From Meandrina meandrites (taxonomy: Eukaryota; Cnidaria; Anthozoa; Scleractinia; Meandrinidae), in contig OY855906.1 of NCBI GenBank assembly GCA_963693305.1, positions 25,065,289 through 25,129,288 of the forward strand: a DNA stretch of 64,000 nucleotides. The letters run 5' to 3'. Below are positions 51,541 to 64,000 of the stretch, piece after piece; the stretch's first letter is position 1, and the number at the start of each line of letters is the position of its first letter. Both the position numbers and the translations under genes were made by a program. The notes under the pieces were generated by a model, which worked only from the letters and a program-made list of their open reading frames with translations, was not told the origin of the DNA and ran no database searches.

Positions 51541-52746
51541 TGCATCTATACATTTCTAACTGATCTGACTAAAGCTTTGGATAATTTGGGAAGAATATAC
51601 ACCCATTGGGACTCTGGTCTGATGGGTATGTTTTTGTTAAGGCAAGTTGGAAGGTTTTGCTTTTAGACTACTGTCTATTACTGATCAGTTTCATATCGAC
51701 GGTGACTGTTCTCAGTGGGAAGCCTCTAAAGATGACCCGTAAATCGCTCGCAAAATATGTCATATTAGTATCGACGCTTGCACCACTGCTGTTTTATCGA
51801 TATATGATCGTCAATCAGGTCACAGCAAAAAGCTTTAAAACATGCAAAAAGCGAAATAAATCTTTGGACTCTTATGTAGATATCAATAACTCATTACTTC
51901 TCATTCTGCTCCTGAGTTTGTAATTTAGGAAGGAAAATTTCCAATGACACGCATACATGCGGTGAAGATTTTCTCGGTTTTATCCATTACGTTTTTAAAT
52001 TAATCAAGATATGTACTCGCATAGCTTGGAAATAATTTTTACTTCTATTTCAATTGAGAAAAAACACCTTCGAAATCCGTAAGGAAATGAATACTTAATT
52101 GAACTTGGCATCACGCAACAACATATGTATATTATGAAGGCGCTAAATGAATATTTGTAATATCGTTAACGTAGAAAGATTTAAACCCTGCAAAAATTGA
52201 AAATTCCAAATTAAGTAGTTTTGAAACGAATGTGAGTGTTTCGTCTGATTATACATACTAGCAAGGGTTAATCGCGCATAATAATAATGATTGTTCGAGT
52301 ATTTTTATAATTTTGATTTCGGTCAGTTCTCGAAGTCACAACTAATTTGTATAAATATTTAAAACCCTCGAAATAAGAGCTTTTCATTTAATCGTCCCCA
52401 TGGCAATACCAATTTTATAAAAAGAGACTTGATCGGAAAGCAAAGGTTGGTGTTAATTAGACTATGTATTCTCTATTTATGCGAGTAAGGTGATAGACCT
52501 GTTTGAAAAGGTGTTTGAATCTTTGTATTAAAGAGATACGGTGATATCACTATCACCCAAAATGGATGCTAACTGTGTTCGTTTAAAATCGTGGACATCC
52601 GCAATTTGTATACTGAATAAAACAATAATTATGTTGCCTAACTTACCAGAATCGAAAACAGATTTCTACTCCATCCTTTGTCAGATTGAAGTTTTGCGCT
52701 TCTTCCTCTTCTAAGTATTTGTAATCCTGGCAAGGGAATAAATCAG
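51541..52746. other. Intergenic, no recognised gene
   Basis: The hydrophobic frame at 51606-51923 (105 aa) has no family resemblance and no splice context, so it is not annotated. Confidence 0.35.
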
Positions 52747-53043
52747 TTTGTTATACCCCCCTAACTGAAATGCAGTTTTCTATTGGACGAAGACGTATCA
52801 CGTGACGTGCGTCACAACAAAGTTCACTCTAACTCCCTAGGGCGACAACAGCTTGAACCAAAAAAAAAAAGTTGTACACTCAAAAAGGATATTTCTCAAG
52901 GCAAATACGAAAGTTCAAAGCATCAGGCAGTGTCAACAATTTCAATGAATAAATTCATGTCGTTCAGTGGTGAAAAATAAGTTAAAGACAACACGGAGCG
53001 ATTAACTTCATTTGGTGTGGAATGAAGTGGGGGGTATAACAAA
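52747..53043. mobile_element. ~300-bp MITE with TTTGTTATACCCCCC ends
   Basis: TTTGTTATACCCCCC at 52747-52761 and its exact inverse at 53029-53043. No ORF of substance inside. Confidence 0.6.
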
Positions 53044-55246
53044 GCACTTATTACTGTCCCAGTGGCCGGGAAACAGTGAGTTTTGTTTCCTCGATCGTCA
53101 ATATTCCCCGAGGCCAAACTAAGGGAACATTAAGGGTTTCGGGGAAGCAGAACTTGCAGTTTATTGTTTCCCTTGGGGCCAGTCATCAAGTACCGATTGA
53201 AATCAGTGAATAAACATGCCAAAAACAGAGTTAAATGCCAGAGGAAAAGTGAACGTAACCGTCATGTCGATGCGTCGACCATTTAACATCTTCCTTTAAC
53301 AGTAAACAGTTGCGAATAATTCATATTATAAAACAATTGGTTGTTTGAACAAAACAGCAAAATTTAATAAACCCTCAACACAAACTTTGGGTTAAGTTTA
53401 ATTATAATTCCACTTGTTATGATTTTCGCATTTCCGATCCATTGTCCTTGTGAGAAAAAGTCAATATGTTGAAACGAGGGAGACCAGAATAACTTTAAGT
53501 TTTAAAACAATGGTCGTGATTGGATCACAAATATAGTTTGTGTGATATTCAAAATAAGTTGACCTCAATGTACTGTAGATTTTTGATGTAGACAGATTAA
53601 AAAAGATAAAAAGAGGACATAATACTCTAATTCGGGAAACATTATTATTTATTAACCACACTGATCTGCTGTGAACATTTTAAATCTCACTTGTTTTTAA
53701 ATGATAAAATAATTTCATTTATTTCTCTCGTTTCATCAGTTTACGGAAGAAACGTAAATACCAGATGTTGGCAGTTGTTTTTTATTTCACATGGTGTGAA
53801 GAAAAAAAATATTAACCTAGAAACAATTGTTACTCGTTGCAAAGTCGTTAAAAAGTGTAAATTATGAATATCATAACTGAAAACCTCCCAGCATGCACAT
53901 TAGGACTGGAAGTTCAGATCATTAGAAAAATTGCTAATTGAAATGCAAAGTATATACGTGGAGCTTTATTGTTATTTTTCTATTTTTTTTTTGTTTAAAT
54001 TTGTTTTGAATAATTGACGATGTTCTCTGTAGTATTAGTAGCTATTTTTTAACTGAAATTGAAACAGACGCAAAAACAAGCATTTCAGAAAAATATTCTA
54101 TTTTTTTGGATAGTTCAGATATAACCACGAAACGACTTAATATTCAATACTCAATATTGAACTTTTGTTTCTCCATCCACCAATGTAGTCCAGTACTAAC
54201 ACCAGGATAATATTCTTTTGGTTGCTTCAATTGTTTGTTTTATTCTGTACTCCTGAATATAGTAACCTGCGGATTGTTGTCGGCCAGCTTCTCACCACTA
54301 AACAACAAACAAATGAACAATTTCAGAGCTCCTCTGTAAAAGCTGAGCATAAAGGAAGAACCTAACCAAAAGACGACGAATAAAAAATTTAATGCCATCT
54401 CATACATACTTCTACATACATACTTCTAGAAATTAAAAAAAACAAACGAAAGAAAATGTACTAAAACCTAAACACGAAACGGCTGAAACGAGCCGTAAGA
54501 GATAACCGTCAATTACTAACAGGATAACCAGAGTGCACTTTATGTACCTAACATTATAGCGCGGCAGTACGCCTGATTAACGTTCAGGTTTGACTGTTTA
54601 CAATTACCTGTCAATAACTGTATTTGGGTCTTGCTTGTTTCGGTATTTCATTTTTTCCCGTTTCCGTTGTTTCGTCGATCGGTTTCGTTTCAGTCGTTTC
54701 GATGGTTTCGTTTCGTTGTTTCTGGTTTTAGTAAATTCCAAAAAAAAAAACAAAGAACATATTAGATCCACAACACTTGGATGTGCTCTATAACGACGTC
54801 AAGAAAGTCAAAATGATCCAACGCAAATATCTTTTTGCTCGTCACATTGTCGAGAGGATCATCAATCAGTACATCACGTACAATAACTCAGATCACTCCT
54901 TCTCCTAATAATTCAATACGTTTTTTCAAAGAACCTTACTTTGGCCCCTTTTCTGAAGTAGCACAAACTAGACTTCGGTACGTAGGCGACTTAAGTTTCG
55001 CAGCATGTTTAGTGTTTTGAGCTTATTGAGCTCCGTTATTTTCATGTGTTGTATACAAGGTTATACCTATCCGCACGTCAGGGAAACAAGCCGACACCTT
55101 TCTTACCTATTTAAACAAGGACAGGGCCTGGCGCTTTTTTGACATATCATTTAGAAGAGTCCAAAGAATGCCGAAGTTGTTCTGCCAAATGCTTGAAATT
55201 TCACAGCTATATCATGTTAAAAACTACAATAAAATCGTTCACTGGC
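53044..55246. other. Intergenic, no recognised gene
   Basis: AT-rich; short ORFs only. A TTTCGTTTCG-like run is present around 54640-54720. Confidence 0.35.
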
Positions 55247-55249
55247 TTA

Positions 55250-55902
55250 AAATGTTTTAAAATAATATAAGCTTTCGGCTGTCGCTCTACAGCCTTCGAC
55301 GGATAAAAATGGAATACAAGATGCATATAATATATACAAAAAAGTGAGATAAAAACAATAATAAGAACAAAAACAAAGTGAAAATGTGCTAATTAGGTGA
55401 CTATTTCTTAAAAAGAATACAACACTGGTTTGGAATCGGCTTGGAGTTATTGTCAGCATGCTCAGTAGCAGAGGTGTGTCAAGCTTCCAAAGCTTTTTTT
55501 AATGCGAAAAAAGCCTTTGTCGATGACGCTAGAATTGTCAAAGTCTATGCGATGGTCGAATGACCACGCATGTTTCGCAATGTTGGAGCCATTAGCACAG
55601 GTTTTGACATTCCTGATATGTTCTTTCTTGCGAGTTTCAAAGCACCGGCCAGTTTCACCTACATAGCACCAACCACAATCGGCACATGGTATTTTGTAAA
55701 CCACGTTCGGTTGATGTTCAATAGATGGTCTGAATATGGGAGAAGGAAACTCCTGTTGTAAAGTGTTCAAGGGCTTATTGATGACTTGAATTTCGTGTCT
55801 TCGAAAAATTCTTGTTAGTGGTTGCGTGACACCATTGATGAAAGGAAGGACAGCGTAACTGTTAGAATTCTCTAGAGGCGCAGTCCCCCGACAACCTATC
55901 AC
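55250..55902 (-). mobile_element. Penelope-like element 4, truncated copy
   Basis: The 3' part of a minus-strand element of the same family as the one at 37.7-40.4 kb. It shares the AATATAAGCTTTCGGCT...AGCC hairpin region downstream of the ORF (about 55258-55300) and the GIY-YIG coding region. The 5' part is missing beyond 55902. Confidence 0.8.
55462..55902 (-). pseudogene. Penelope-like GIY-YIG endonuclease fragment
   Basis: 146 aa covering the linker between RT and endonuclease (AVLPFINGVTQPLTRIFRRH) and a GIY-YIG domain (CADCGWCYVGETGRCFETRK, then H-A-W). At an A-run near 55495-55505 the frame shifts; the conserved C-terminal segment ADNNSKP is found in the neighbouring frame just downstream. 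The RT domain is absent. It is the same family as the 733-aa protein at 37974-40175. Confidence 0.85.
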
Positions 55903-58402
55903 AACATAAAATAAAGGTTGGTGGTAGTTATCTGTTTCTTAAAAACAGAGAAGTGTATAGGCCTGAAACTTTGTTTGAAGAGAACTTCTGTTCATATAAA
56001 AAAATATCATGGAATTAAACAGCTCTGTAATCATAAGGTTTGAGATTTTGCTATGGCTTTCCGGGTGCGAACACTTTTCGGGACCTTCGACAAACGATCC
56101 CCAGAATTGATATAGCACGGCTGCAACCATGGACAGCTGTCGTGTTGGTGTCTCTCAAAGTTTACTTTTTCACGTAGTATTAGCCTACGGTACTATTTGT
56201 AATATTATTTTATTTTTTCGGCTAATAGAATCTTTTGTATTTCCTACGTTAGCAGCATTATGCTGTTTTGAGTTTTACTTTTCCCGTAAAGGATGGCAAT
56301 CTGGGCGTGGCTCAACTTTTTTTAGACCCCACCATTTAAAAACACAGACAACGGTTCCACGGGAAATGGACAAATTAGGTCTTTAAATGGAAATAAGGAC
56401 AAGAAAATTATTTATTAAGAAAAAAAACAAAATCTTACCACTAGAAATCGGTAATACTAATTTCAGTCCATTCATAAAGAAATAGTTTGCGAAGTATGTG
56501 GATTGTCTTCGTTTGCCAGACATTTCATCCGAGCGCTTGTGTAAACAACAGCTAAACTCATCAATTAACTCATTTTCTTTCATTACCTTGTTTTTATATA
56601 CAACTTTTCCGGAATGGCTTTTATCGCCTTTCAACAAGATTTCACTAATAATCTCTTGATGCAAGAAGGCAGATGAATACTTTTTTCAACCTTTAATTAT
56701 CATTGTTCTTGAATTAATTTTCGAGTGGAGTCGGCGATTCGCGAACGACACGTTTCAATCAGTAATTTAGTTTTCGCGTGGTTTCAATACATACATTTTT
56801 CGGTTCAAAATAAGTTTTATGCTATTCACACTAACTTTTTACCAGCAGTTTTGAATTGGACATCAGTCAGATTGCGTTATTCAAATTTAACTAGGGAGAA
56901 ATCCAAGAAAATAATAATTGCGGGAAAGCCCCGGGAAAAGAACTTGATTAGTGAACTTGTTTTGTTTTGACTCGTAGTGTATCCATTCTACCATTCTAAA
57001 GATTCTGTGTGGCAAAGCTGAAACAAAACAACAAATATCCAGATATCTGCTAAATAATGCTTTTCAACTATTTCCAGTTATATGTGAATCAAGCGAAGAC
57101 AGCTACGTCCAGTCGAACACAACAGACAGCGCGAAAAGTGTGAAAAATAGCGTGACCTTTGCCCGCAGTTCAGTCGAACGCCATGCAAATGTGAAAGCCG
57201 CTTCGATTTTTTTCTTTTGATGTGACCGAAAACCACTGGCGTCTTTGACGCTGCTCTTTGATGTACTGCACTTGACAAATTTTAGGTTTCGATTAATGAA
57301 ATTCAAGTATTTCGCTTGTGCGATGCTTTCTTTGTGGCGTCTCGCCAATTTTACATTAACTCACTCCAAAAAAGCGCTGACACGAGTTATCACGGAAAGT
57401 GACCTCCCAATCCGGAAAACTGCACGATCACAATATGTGGATTTTCACACTTCGTGTGAAGGTCCACATAAAAACATAACAACGAAAAAATGTAAAATAC
57501 TTTGAGCAAAGTGCTTCCCCGTCTCTTATCGCACTTTCTATGGGTTTAATGGCGCAGCAAAACCCCTTAGGTATTTTGTGAGTGAAATTTAAGCTAAAAC
57601 TTGTATATAACTCGCCTTAATGGCTCGTAACTAAAGTTAAAAGGATAAACAAATTTGGTGGAAGTGGTGAATAGCGTTCCGGCAGATGTTTTACAAATGA
57701 AGTTATAAATACAGTGGTACATAACTGCGCCTTTCAATAACACGCAAACTCTGAGGTTCAAAAACCAACTAAGCCAACAAACGATTGCTCAAGGATCATT
57801 TGATATGGCTAGTGACCATAGCTACTGTGTGGAGAAACTTTCTTGAGAAGCTTGCAAGGCAAAATTTGGATACCAAATGCCATCAACCAAAAAACAGAAC
57901 AAAGTCAAGTAAACCCTTTAGTGAACCATGAAAAATGTCAAGACAAAGTGGTCTTCATCTTCCCCCTGTTACATTACTTTATATTTGAACCATTCCGGCT
58001 ATAATTTAAGTCAGTTCTCTCTGGCTGGCCTTCGTTTTCACCTTAGAGAGTGACTCATTAGACGTCCTTCACGTGCAAAGAATGGAAAGGGCCAATATGG
58101 CACTTCTCCCATGTCATGTTAGTTACTATTTCCGGTTTAAGGGTTCTGAAGCAATTGTACTGAAGAAGCCTGAGACTGTAAGAAGACTGACATTTTAGAG
58201 GTGAAAGGGGCATTAGTTTTCTTTCGAGCTTGTTCAGATAGAGTGCATAAACACTGATAAAACCACAAGCCTTTCTATTCTTTCCTTTATTTTACATAAT
58301 AGAGTTGCCAGTTACAGATGTTTTCTATCGTTTACTTTTAATGAATAACTATCAAGTTGTATAAAGGATTCCCTTCCATAGTAAATCCTTCGAATCTTCC
58401 GC
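55903..58402. other. Intergenic, no recognised gene
   Basis: No supported coding exon found. The short frames here lack domains, and overlapping frames on both strands at 57078-57505 look non-coding. Confidence 0.35.
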
Positions 58403-58785
58403 GTTGTATATACACCCTTTTTTAAATAGAAACGTCTAATTCTTGGCCGAGGCTGAATGTTCTTATTTTTTTTTCGAAGATTTGAGCGTAAATATTTTCA
58501 TTGTATTAATTTTTAAAACAGCGATATTGCAGCAAATTTGCTCCTAACCGATAGCTATTTGTTCACGTCATTAATCATTAGGAGATGACAATATTGGTTC
58601 CAGGCTGTACTTGAATAAAGATTGATTCATTCAGTACATATATTTGTCACTCACAGCAAATAGGAAAGAATAAAATTCGTTCTTACCCACATTTCAGCCT
58701 TGGGTATGTTCTTAGGATTTTAATTTTGGACTTCTCAGCCTCGGCGTTCTGAAAAAGGGTTCTTATAAAAAAGAGTGTATACAAC
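58403..58785. mobile_element. MITE, copy 2 of a family
   Basis: Ends GTTGTAT(AT)ACAC and GTGTATACAAC are inverted, with inner GGCCGAGGCTGA and TCAGCCTCGGC. It shares the CTCTTTTTTATA and CGAGGCT words with the copy at 51132-51540. Confidence 0.55.
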
Positions 58786-59114
58786 ATTTTCTCTAAGTTG
58801 TCAAGTAAGTTAGTGTTCACAGCAGTTTACTAAGAAACTATATATCAGATACAAATGCAAACGCAAGTATTTTATCACAATTATATTTTTAAGCTGTTTG
58901 AAAACATAATTATCACCTCCATAGGTACAATAAGCGTCAAAAAGAACTCTCCTGATTTCCTGAAACATGAGAAAGAAGGAAAAAATATATCAAATTTAGT
59001 GTAAGTTTGAGATTTTCTTGTTAACTTAATGGATGGTGATGAAATCGTTAAACGTTGTCAGAAAAAACTTTAAACAGTTCTATTGCTGACTCACCTTTAC
59101 TGCTTCAGAATGGG

Positions 59115-59263
59115 TCAACAAAAGCCGCAAGTTTTTGCACACTTGAATCGCATTGCATCTGGTGAGTGATGGCACGCGTCCTCATACACTGCCTCTATAA
59201 AGCAGTAATAATCCAGTCCTGTATTGGCACATGGAGGAGCTCTTTTCTCTTCGTAAGGTCTTT
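59115..59263 (-). CDS. ShK-domain secreted peptide 2, exon 2 (six-cysteine domain)
   Basis: On the minus strand the acceptor TTTATATTTTAG precedes a 149-bp exon. It encodes an acidic-basic linker ending in Lys-Arg, then a domain of about 40 residues with six cysteines and C-A-K-T-C-G-F-C at the very end, the ShK/ShKT pattern. The open frame extends upstream through the intron, but that part is A/T-rich and hydrophobic and has no start context. The phase matches exon 1 at 60751-60631. Same precursor layout as the gene at 14777-15374 but a diverged sequence. Function (venom, signalling or matrix) is undetermined. Confidence 0.78.
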
Positions 59264-60630
59264 CTAAAATATAAACCGCAAGAAAAAAAATGAGCGGAAA
59301 CGTTAAATTTGAGCTACCAAACAAAATTTTGTAGGCTTTCACAATTTTTCGAAACCATCGAGACACCTTGCTCAAGCAAGAATTGTTTACTTAAGTAAAA
59401 AAGTAAAATGGTTGTGCAGAGTGTGTTTTCAAAAAAAGTAACTACTATGTTACTGAACGGACAAAAAGGTTTCAACCAAAGCGATCATATTTTTTTCACC
59501 AATATTTCACCAAAATCTTAAAAAGAAATAAATTGATAGAATTGTATACAAAATATAAAAATATTCAAAAGTATAAACAAGCTGATATTTGAGATAACGG
59601 CCCCGTGTACGTGTTTTTGGTTCTTTTTTGCAGCAATGGATACAAGATTTAAACACTAATGCAGCAAACTGCGAAAGGCGAGGTGTTGGTCGTAAGGTTA
59701 CCAAGGTTCTTTTGTGGTCGTTTCGACTGCGTTTTCCTGAAATCCATACTTTTAAAATTAGAGCCTTTCTGCAAGCTTTCGATTGATAGAAGTCCGCATT
59801 TACGTTCTTTTTGTTCATGACCATCGTTCTAAAATTGTTTGGGTTTTACTGCCATTGTCTCTAGAGAACGGGAATAAATGGTAGCTGAAGAATAATAAAG
59901 ATGCTTATTTTTCTCACATCTCCATTCAGTGACGGTGCCTGGCTACGCTTCTCATCGATAAACTACATCTATAATTAATTACAAACGTGCTTCACTAAAA
60001 GACTTCGTGTTAGGTTTAGCAAAACTCTATGCAAATTTGTTGGGGTTTAAGGAGAAAATTATTCTGATCGATGCAGATAGATAAAAAGCACAAAATATAA
60101 ACCCTTTGATATTATAGTGGGTCGAGAAAAGGAACTTAATCCATTAAATAAAATGTATTTTTGCTCATTGAATGTAAGCTGTCAAGCAAAAGAAAAAACT
60201 TTTAGTTACTTTTCTTGCATCTGATCTATGATGAAAATTCAAATGTTCAGCTGAGAGAATTTGTTGTAGGACTGAAATAATAACTTTCTGAAATTTATGT
60301 CTAACTTTTCCTCTCACAAAACATCGTTCGACCGGTATGCACCGATCACTACTGTAGATATTTTGAGTTTTTTTTGCGCTATTGTTTGGGCAATTATTCC
60401 CATGTCTTGGTAAACACTCCCGCCTTTATCGGCGTCGTTAATGACTTCCAAAATACACTTCTTGGTAAAAAAGAAAACGAAATGTGTGCTTTAAGCATTT
60501 GTTTTGGCCAATCACGAATACCTCAAGCTACGTTGCCTCCGAAACTTCATCCAAGTCGTTTGTCATGACGCTGTAGTTTTCAACGCTTGGTTATGTTTGT
60601 TTTCGTTTAAGATGAAATAGAATGGCTTAC
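59264..60630. other. Intron of ShK gene 2
   Basis: Bounded on the minus strand by donor GTAAGCC (60630) and acceptor TTTTAG (59264). The ORFs inside show no domain. Confidence 0.6.
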
Positions 60631-60751
60631 CTTCGATGTAACTGCTCTTCCCCAGTGTTGTCGCAAAGTTTGCTTTATGGTATGGCCGAGCCACAACAAA
60701 CGAAACAAGTGTTGTAAGCGAAAGGAAGGCGAAGAACTTCAAACTCATCAT
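60631..60751 (-). CDS. ShK-domain secreted peptide 2, exon 1 (signal peptide)
   Basis: Two consecutive Met codons at 60751 and 60748 are followed by a classic signal peptide (LKFFAFLSLTTLVSFVVA) and a short polar propeptide, ending at a strong donor CGAAG/GTAAGC in phase 1. The longer open frame upstream (to 60841) is not needed because the signal peptide would then be internal. Together with exon 2 the precursor is about 89 residues. Confidence 0.75.
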
Positions 60752-63239
60752 GAACTGGATGTAGCTGTAAATAATTAAAATGTCGTGGCATTTAGGATGC
60801 GTTATTTCTAAGAATCTATATCTTATCTTAGCGACAGACACTGCAAATAAACTTACAAGCCCTGTATTGTGATATTTTTAATTTACACTTTCAAATCCAG
60901 AAATTATTCTCGGATATATTACAAACAGATGTGCAAACAATGCAACGTAAAAATAATGTGCGAGCTATTCAGTGTTCTCGGCGTGTGATAAAAATTTTGC
61001 ATTATATCTGTCACAACCGTGTCCATAAAAAACAACAATGGTCTTCGACTTGGTGAATCAAACATTCAGCTCATAACATAGAATGGAAGGTTACAGCCTT
61101 TTTCTATCTTCCTGCAGTATTTATAATTGAAATACGATAGCATTTTTGCACTGGGGTAATAACTTATCAAATATCATGTGTCATCACCTGGAAAAAATGA
61201 ATAAATAAAAAGGCAAAAAACAAATTTTGAGAAAAAAATCCCGATTGTTTAAATATTTACTTCTTTAGTCCTTGGCTTGTTACACTTAATGTTGCTGTTT
61301 TGATACCAAAGAAATGCTTATTGAGAAAAAGTTGCAATGAAATACTTACCTTCACGTTTTTACAGGCAATCAAGTAATTCAAGTGTCCGGATAAAAATTG
61401 TGAGTCGTCTTGGTAAATTTAAAGCGTCCGATGTAAGCTGGTATGAATAATTAATAAACACGCGTTCTTTTATCGTAGCCTTCCTGTCGATAATTATAAT
61501 CTCAAGCCAATGAGCTTCCTACAATGAAAATGCGTGTATTACGAACACAATGCATACTCCTAAAGTTGTTTTAATAAAATTTTAATTGAAACTTCGGTAG
61601 GGCGATGCGAATAAGATTATTCCGCCCTTTCAAAAACTCTATACAGCATAGTAAATTAAATACGCTACTCCGCACCCCGTTGTTGCTAGCAAACACTGAA
61701 AAGAACGAAAAAGTGGCATTCTACCAGGCCTTGTTTTACCTTTCTATTTTTATTTTTACACAATTGATATGTTCTGGAGAGATCTGGAACCAGAATCAAA
61801 TGTCTATAGTAAATGCACCTGTTGATGATAATGAGGTCATTCGTGAGAAAGCTTTTTACAAACCTGTCGAGTTCTCGTAGCATGATTGCTTTAAGCGGTA
61901 TTGATTAACATACAATTTTACACAATGTCGAAAAATGTCATTAGGCTCTATAGGTTCATTTATATGCTAAACTCATTGTCAAAATATGTTGTCAAAGATT
62001 AGCAACTAAATATGCTTCTTGACTATTTTTTGGATTATTAGATGCTTCAGAGTTATTTAATATTTGTACTAAAATTTTATTTCTATTTTATATTTTCAGA
62101 AAGTTATGTTACTTTCATGTTAAATAAATATATCACTTTTTTATGTCATCGGTTTATAAATGTACATTGCGCTTTAACGCTCTAACGTCACCCATCGACT
62201 TACCAAACAGACAGCGTATTCAGCTTAGATATAAACCCTTGCTAATTTATCCTATTTTCGACTGGAGGCATTTTGTATTCGGTTTGTGTTGTTCTTCACA
62301 ACATTATGAATATCACCTTTTTGTTAACAGTTCTCATACACCTGTCCTTAAACTGAATAAATTAAAAAGAAAACACGGCTTCAGTTAAGAAGAGACAGCT
62401 TATTAAAAACATTCTAGTGGTTATCCAGGATGTCGATTTAGTAACTGAACTTATATTAACCGAAATGGGTTTGAGGAAAAAAATGCACGAGACTCAAGTG
62501 AAACTCATGCACGCAGAAGAATAGTGGAGACTAGTGGAGCCACGTTGTCGCAAAAAATAATGTGATCAGCTGCTCGGAGAGTATATTCACTGACCAAACA
62601 ATTAGCACTTTATTGCATCCAAGCTCTGTTTATACTGCTTGTTATATAAAACTTTCTTATGTAGCTCCGTGCCTTGAGTTGAAATTGTTTTGTGAGCTCT
62701 GCGCAACTATTTTTGTGCGGTTAGAGACTGGTAAATGGGTATGGGAAGTTGGAGGGGGGGGGGGGGGGTGGAACGAGGCTGGAGGGAAGGGGGGGTGGGT
62801 CATGCAGTCGTTATATTCACATAGAGGGTAGGTTATATTTTTTATAATGGATTAATTCATATAAGTAAAGAAAGCCGAGCCGTCGAGCACATGTGCGGTC
62901 CACGTCATAAGATCAGAAGTAGATAACAAATGTGCTGATAAAGGCTGGAAATGAAACTAATCACCATTTGAAAAAGGATATTCTCAGCGTGTAAACCATT
63001 CAAGTAATTTCTCTTTAGCCTGCATTAAAAACAAACCCTTTCAGTTTTCTGCCGCAGTAAATATGTTGAGTTCTTTAGTCAAGTACACTATACCACTCTA
63101 AAGCATACTCATTTGCTAAAGTAACTAAATCACCCTTTCATTTTTGTTGCAGTTGATCTCACTGGCCGGTATAGGCCACAGATAGTCTAATTTGCGCCCA
63201 TTAAGATATACAGTTTATGTAATGTAAAAACTGTACTTG
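60752..63239. other. Intergenic, no recognised gene
   Basis: The region upstream of ShK gene 2 and beyond. The frames at 61605-61880 and 62143-62388 have no family resemblance. A 15-G run lies at 62754-62768. Confidence 0.35.
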
Positions 63240-63700
63240 TAAATGACAAAGTGAGTATATGAATGACATGTATGAACTGCGGTTTAATGATGAAATGAGT
63301 GAAATGATCCTCGCAATGTGAAAGCAGTTTAAGCAATTGAATTTTCTGGCCTGAAAAAAAAAATTCAAGGCTACCGGCAACGTATCAACGCTTCATAGCT
63401 CAGTTGGTAGAGCATCGCACTGCTATCATTTCACTCATTTCATCATTAATCCGCACTTCATACATGTCATTCATATAATCACTTTGTCATCTACTCCATA
63501 TGCGGGACATTAGCACCCACAATTAACCTGCTCCCAACGCATCAACGCTTCATAGCTCAGTTGGTAGATCATCGCACCGGTATCACGGAGATCATGGGTT
63601 CAAATCCCGTTGTAGCCTTGAATTTTTTTCCAGGCTAAAAAATGCAATTGCTTAAATTGCTTTCACACTGCGAGGATCATTTCACTCATTTGTACTTGTA
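63240..63700. repeat. tRNA-derived SINE pieces in inverted arrangement
   Basis: Two tRNA-like starts, CGCTTCATAGCTCAGTTGGT, occur at about 63389 and 63546. The second continues to a B-box-like GGGTTCAAATCCC and a tail. The segment 63245-63375 is the reverse complement of tail sequences at 63430-63480 and 63610-63690, so head-to-head and tandem partial copies are stacked. The tRNA-like part does not form a convincing anticodon arm, so it is not called a tRNA gene. Confidence 0.65.
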
Positions 63701-64000
63701 AAGTAGTGCCAATAAGCCCCTTAAGTGTATCTTATTTGCCTTAATTTTACAAATCCTTTGAAACAACTATTTCCTCCCATACGTTCCCACAAATCACCCA
63801 AAAATTATACAAAGAAGCCAAAACATATATTTATGACATAGTTTTCGGGTTGATATCAGCAAATTGAACGCTATCATGCAAAAAAAGGCGAATATGACCC
63901 GTACAGACCCGCGCACTATTTCCGTGGTACCGTATGAGGGCCGTCCTTCTAGATCAATAGGGACCTTAAGAAACCACGACGGCGACACTGACCATGCAAC
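63701..64000. other. Window end, nothing recognised
   Basis: The minus frame at 63794-63988 has no recognisable family. Confidence 0.3.

Noticed and set aside
51606..51923. 105-aa hydrophobic ORF
   Set aside because: AT-rich sequence readily gives Leu/Ile/Phe-rich frames; no homology or exon context.
61605..61880. 91-aa ORF with a hydrophobic stretch
   Set aside because: No family resemblance and no signal-peptide placement.
63389..63625. tRNA genes
   Set aside because: The D-arm-like and T-arm-like parts are good, but the anticodon arm does not pair properly, the first copy is truncated, and both are embedded in SINE tails.

Overview
The window reads as genomic DNA of an animal, most likely an anthozoan cnidarian (a stony coral or close relative). 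It is AT-rich and has introns. It holds two small secreted peptide genes with a six-cysteine ShK-type domain and one DEG/ENaC (ASIC-like) channel gene. The rest is dominated by BEL/Pao, Ty3/Gypsy and Penelope-like retroelements, TIR DNA elements and MITEs. No bacterial features, CRISPR arrays or rRNA were seen. The species assignment is inference from gene content.

Three host genes can be assembled from exons. (1) A two-exon ShK peptide gene on + (14777-15374). (2) An ASIC-like channel gene on - spanning about 29.7 kb: N-terminal exon 50973-50017, then 49357-49213, 26626-26491, 24058-23990 and a TM2 exon 21420-21290. Intron phases agree at exon junctions 1/2, 2/3 and the last one, but one or two middle exons were not found. 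(3) A second two-exon ShK gene on - (60751-59115) with the same intron phase as the first.

The large intron of the channel gene carries an 18.5 kb Ty3/Gypsy insertion (30042-48521; 181-bp LTRs, ATAT target duplication). It has been opened by later insertions: a TTAA-flanked element in its leader and about 10.5 kb inserted in gag. That 10.5 kb includes a 2.05 kb TIR element, a decayed TPR gene with its own MITE, a Penelope-like element with a complete ORF, and a Myb/SANT remnant. The Gypsy gag-pol junction has a textbook -1 frameshift arrangement, and Pol starts with a MYND-type zinc finger.

Other mobile DNA: a very young BEL/Pao element (6910-13117, one 1882-aa ORF, LTRs that read as identical); a 3.45 kb element with 408-bp inverted repeats (1126-4575); a 3946-bp element (16916-20861) with perfect 104-bp TIRs and a 9-bp target duplication that carries a RecQ-family helicase and a convergent cysteine-motif ORF; two 5'-truncated Penelope-like elements in tandem (26.8-29.5 kb) and a fragment at 55.5 kb; and several MITEs and SINE pieces.

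The best candidate for something undescribed is the RecQ-carrying TIR element. A second, unrelated TIR element at 31708-33761 also has a 9-bp duplication and a protease-like ORF. Neither contains a recognisable transposase, so both look like cargo-bearing, trans-mobilised elements.
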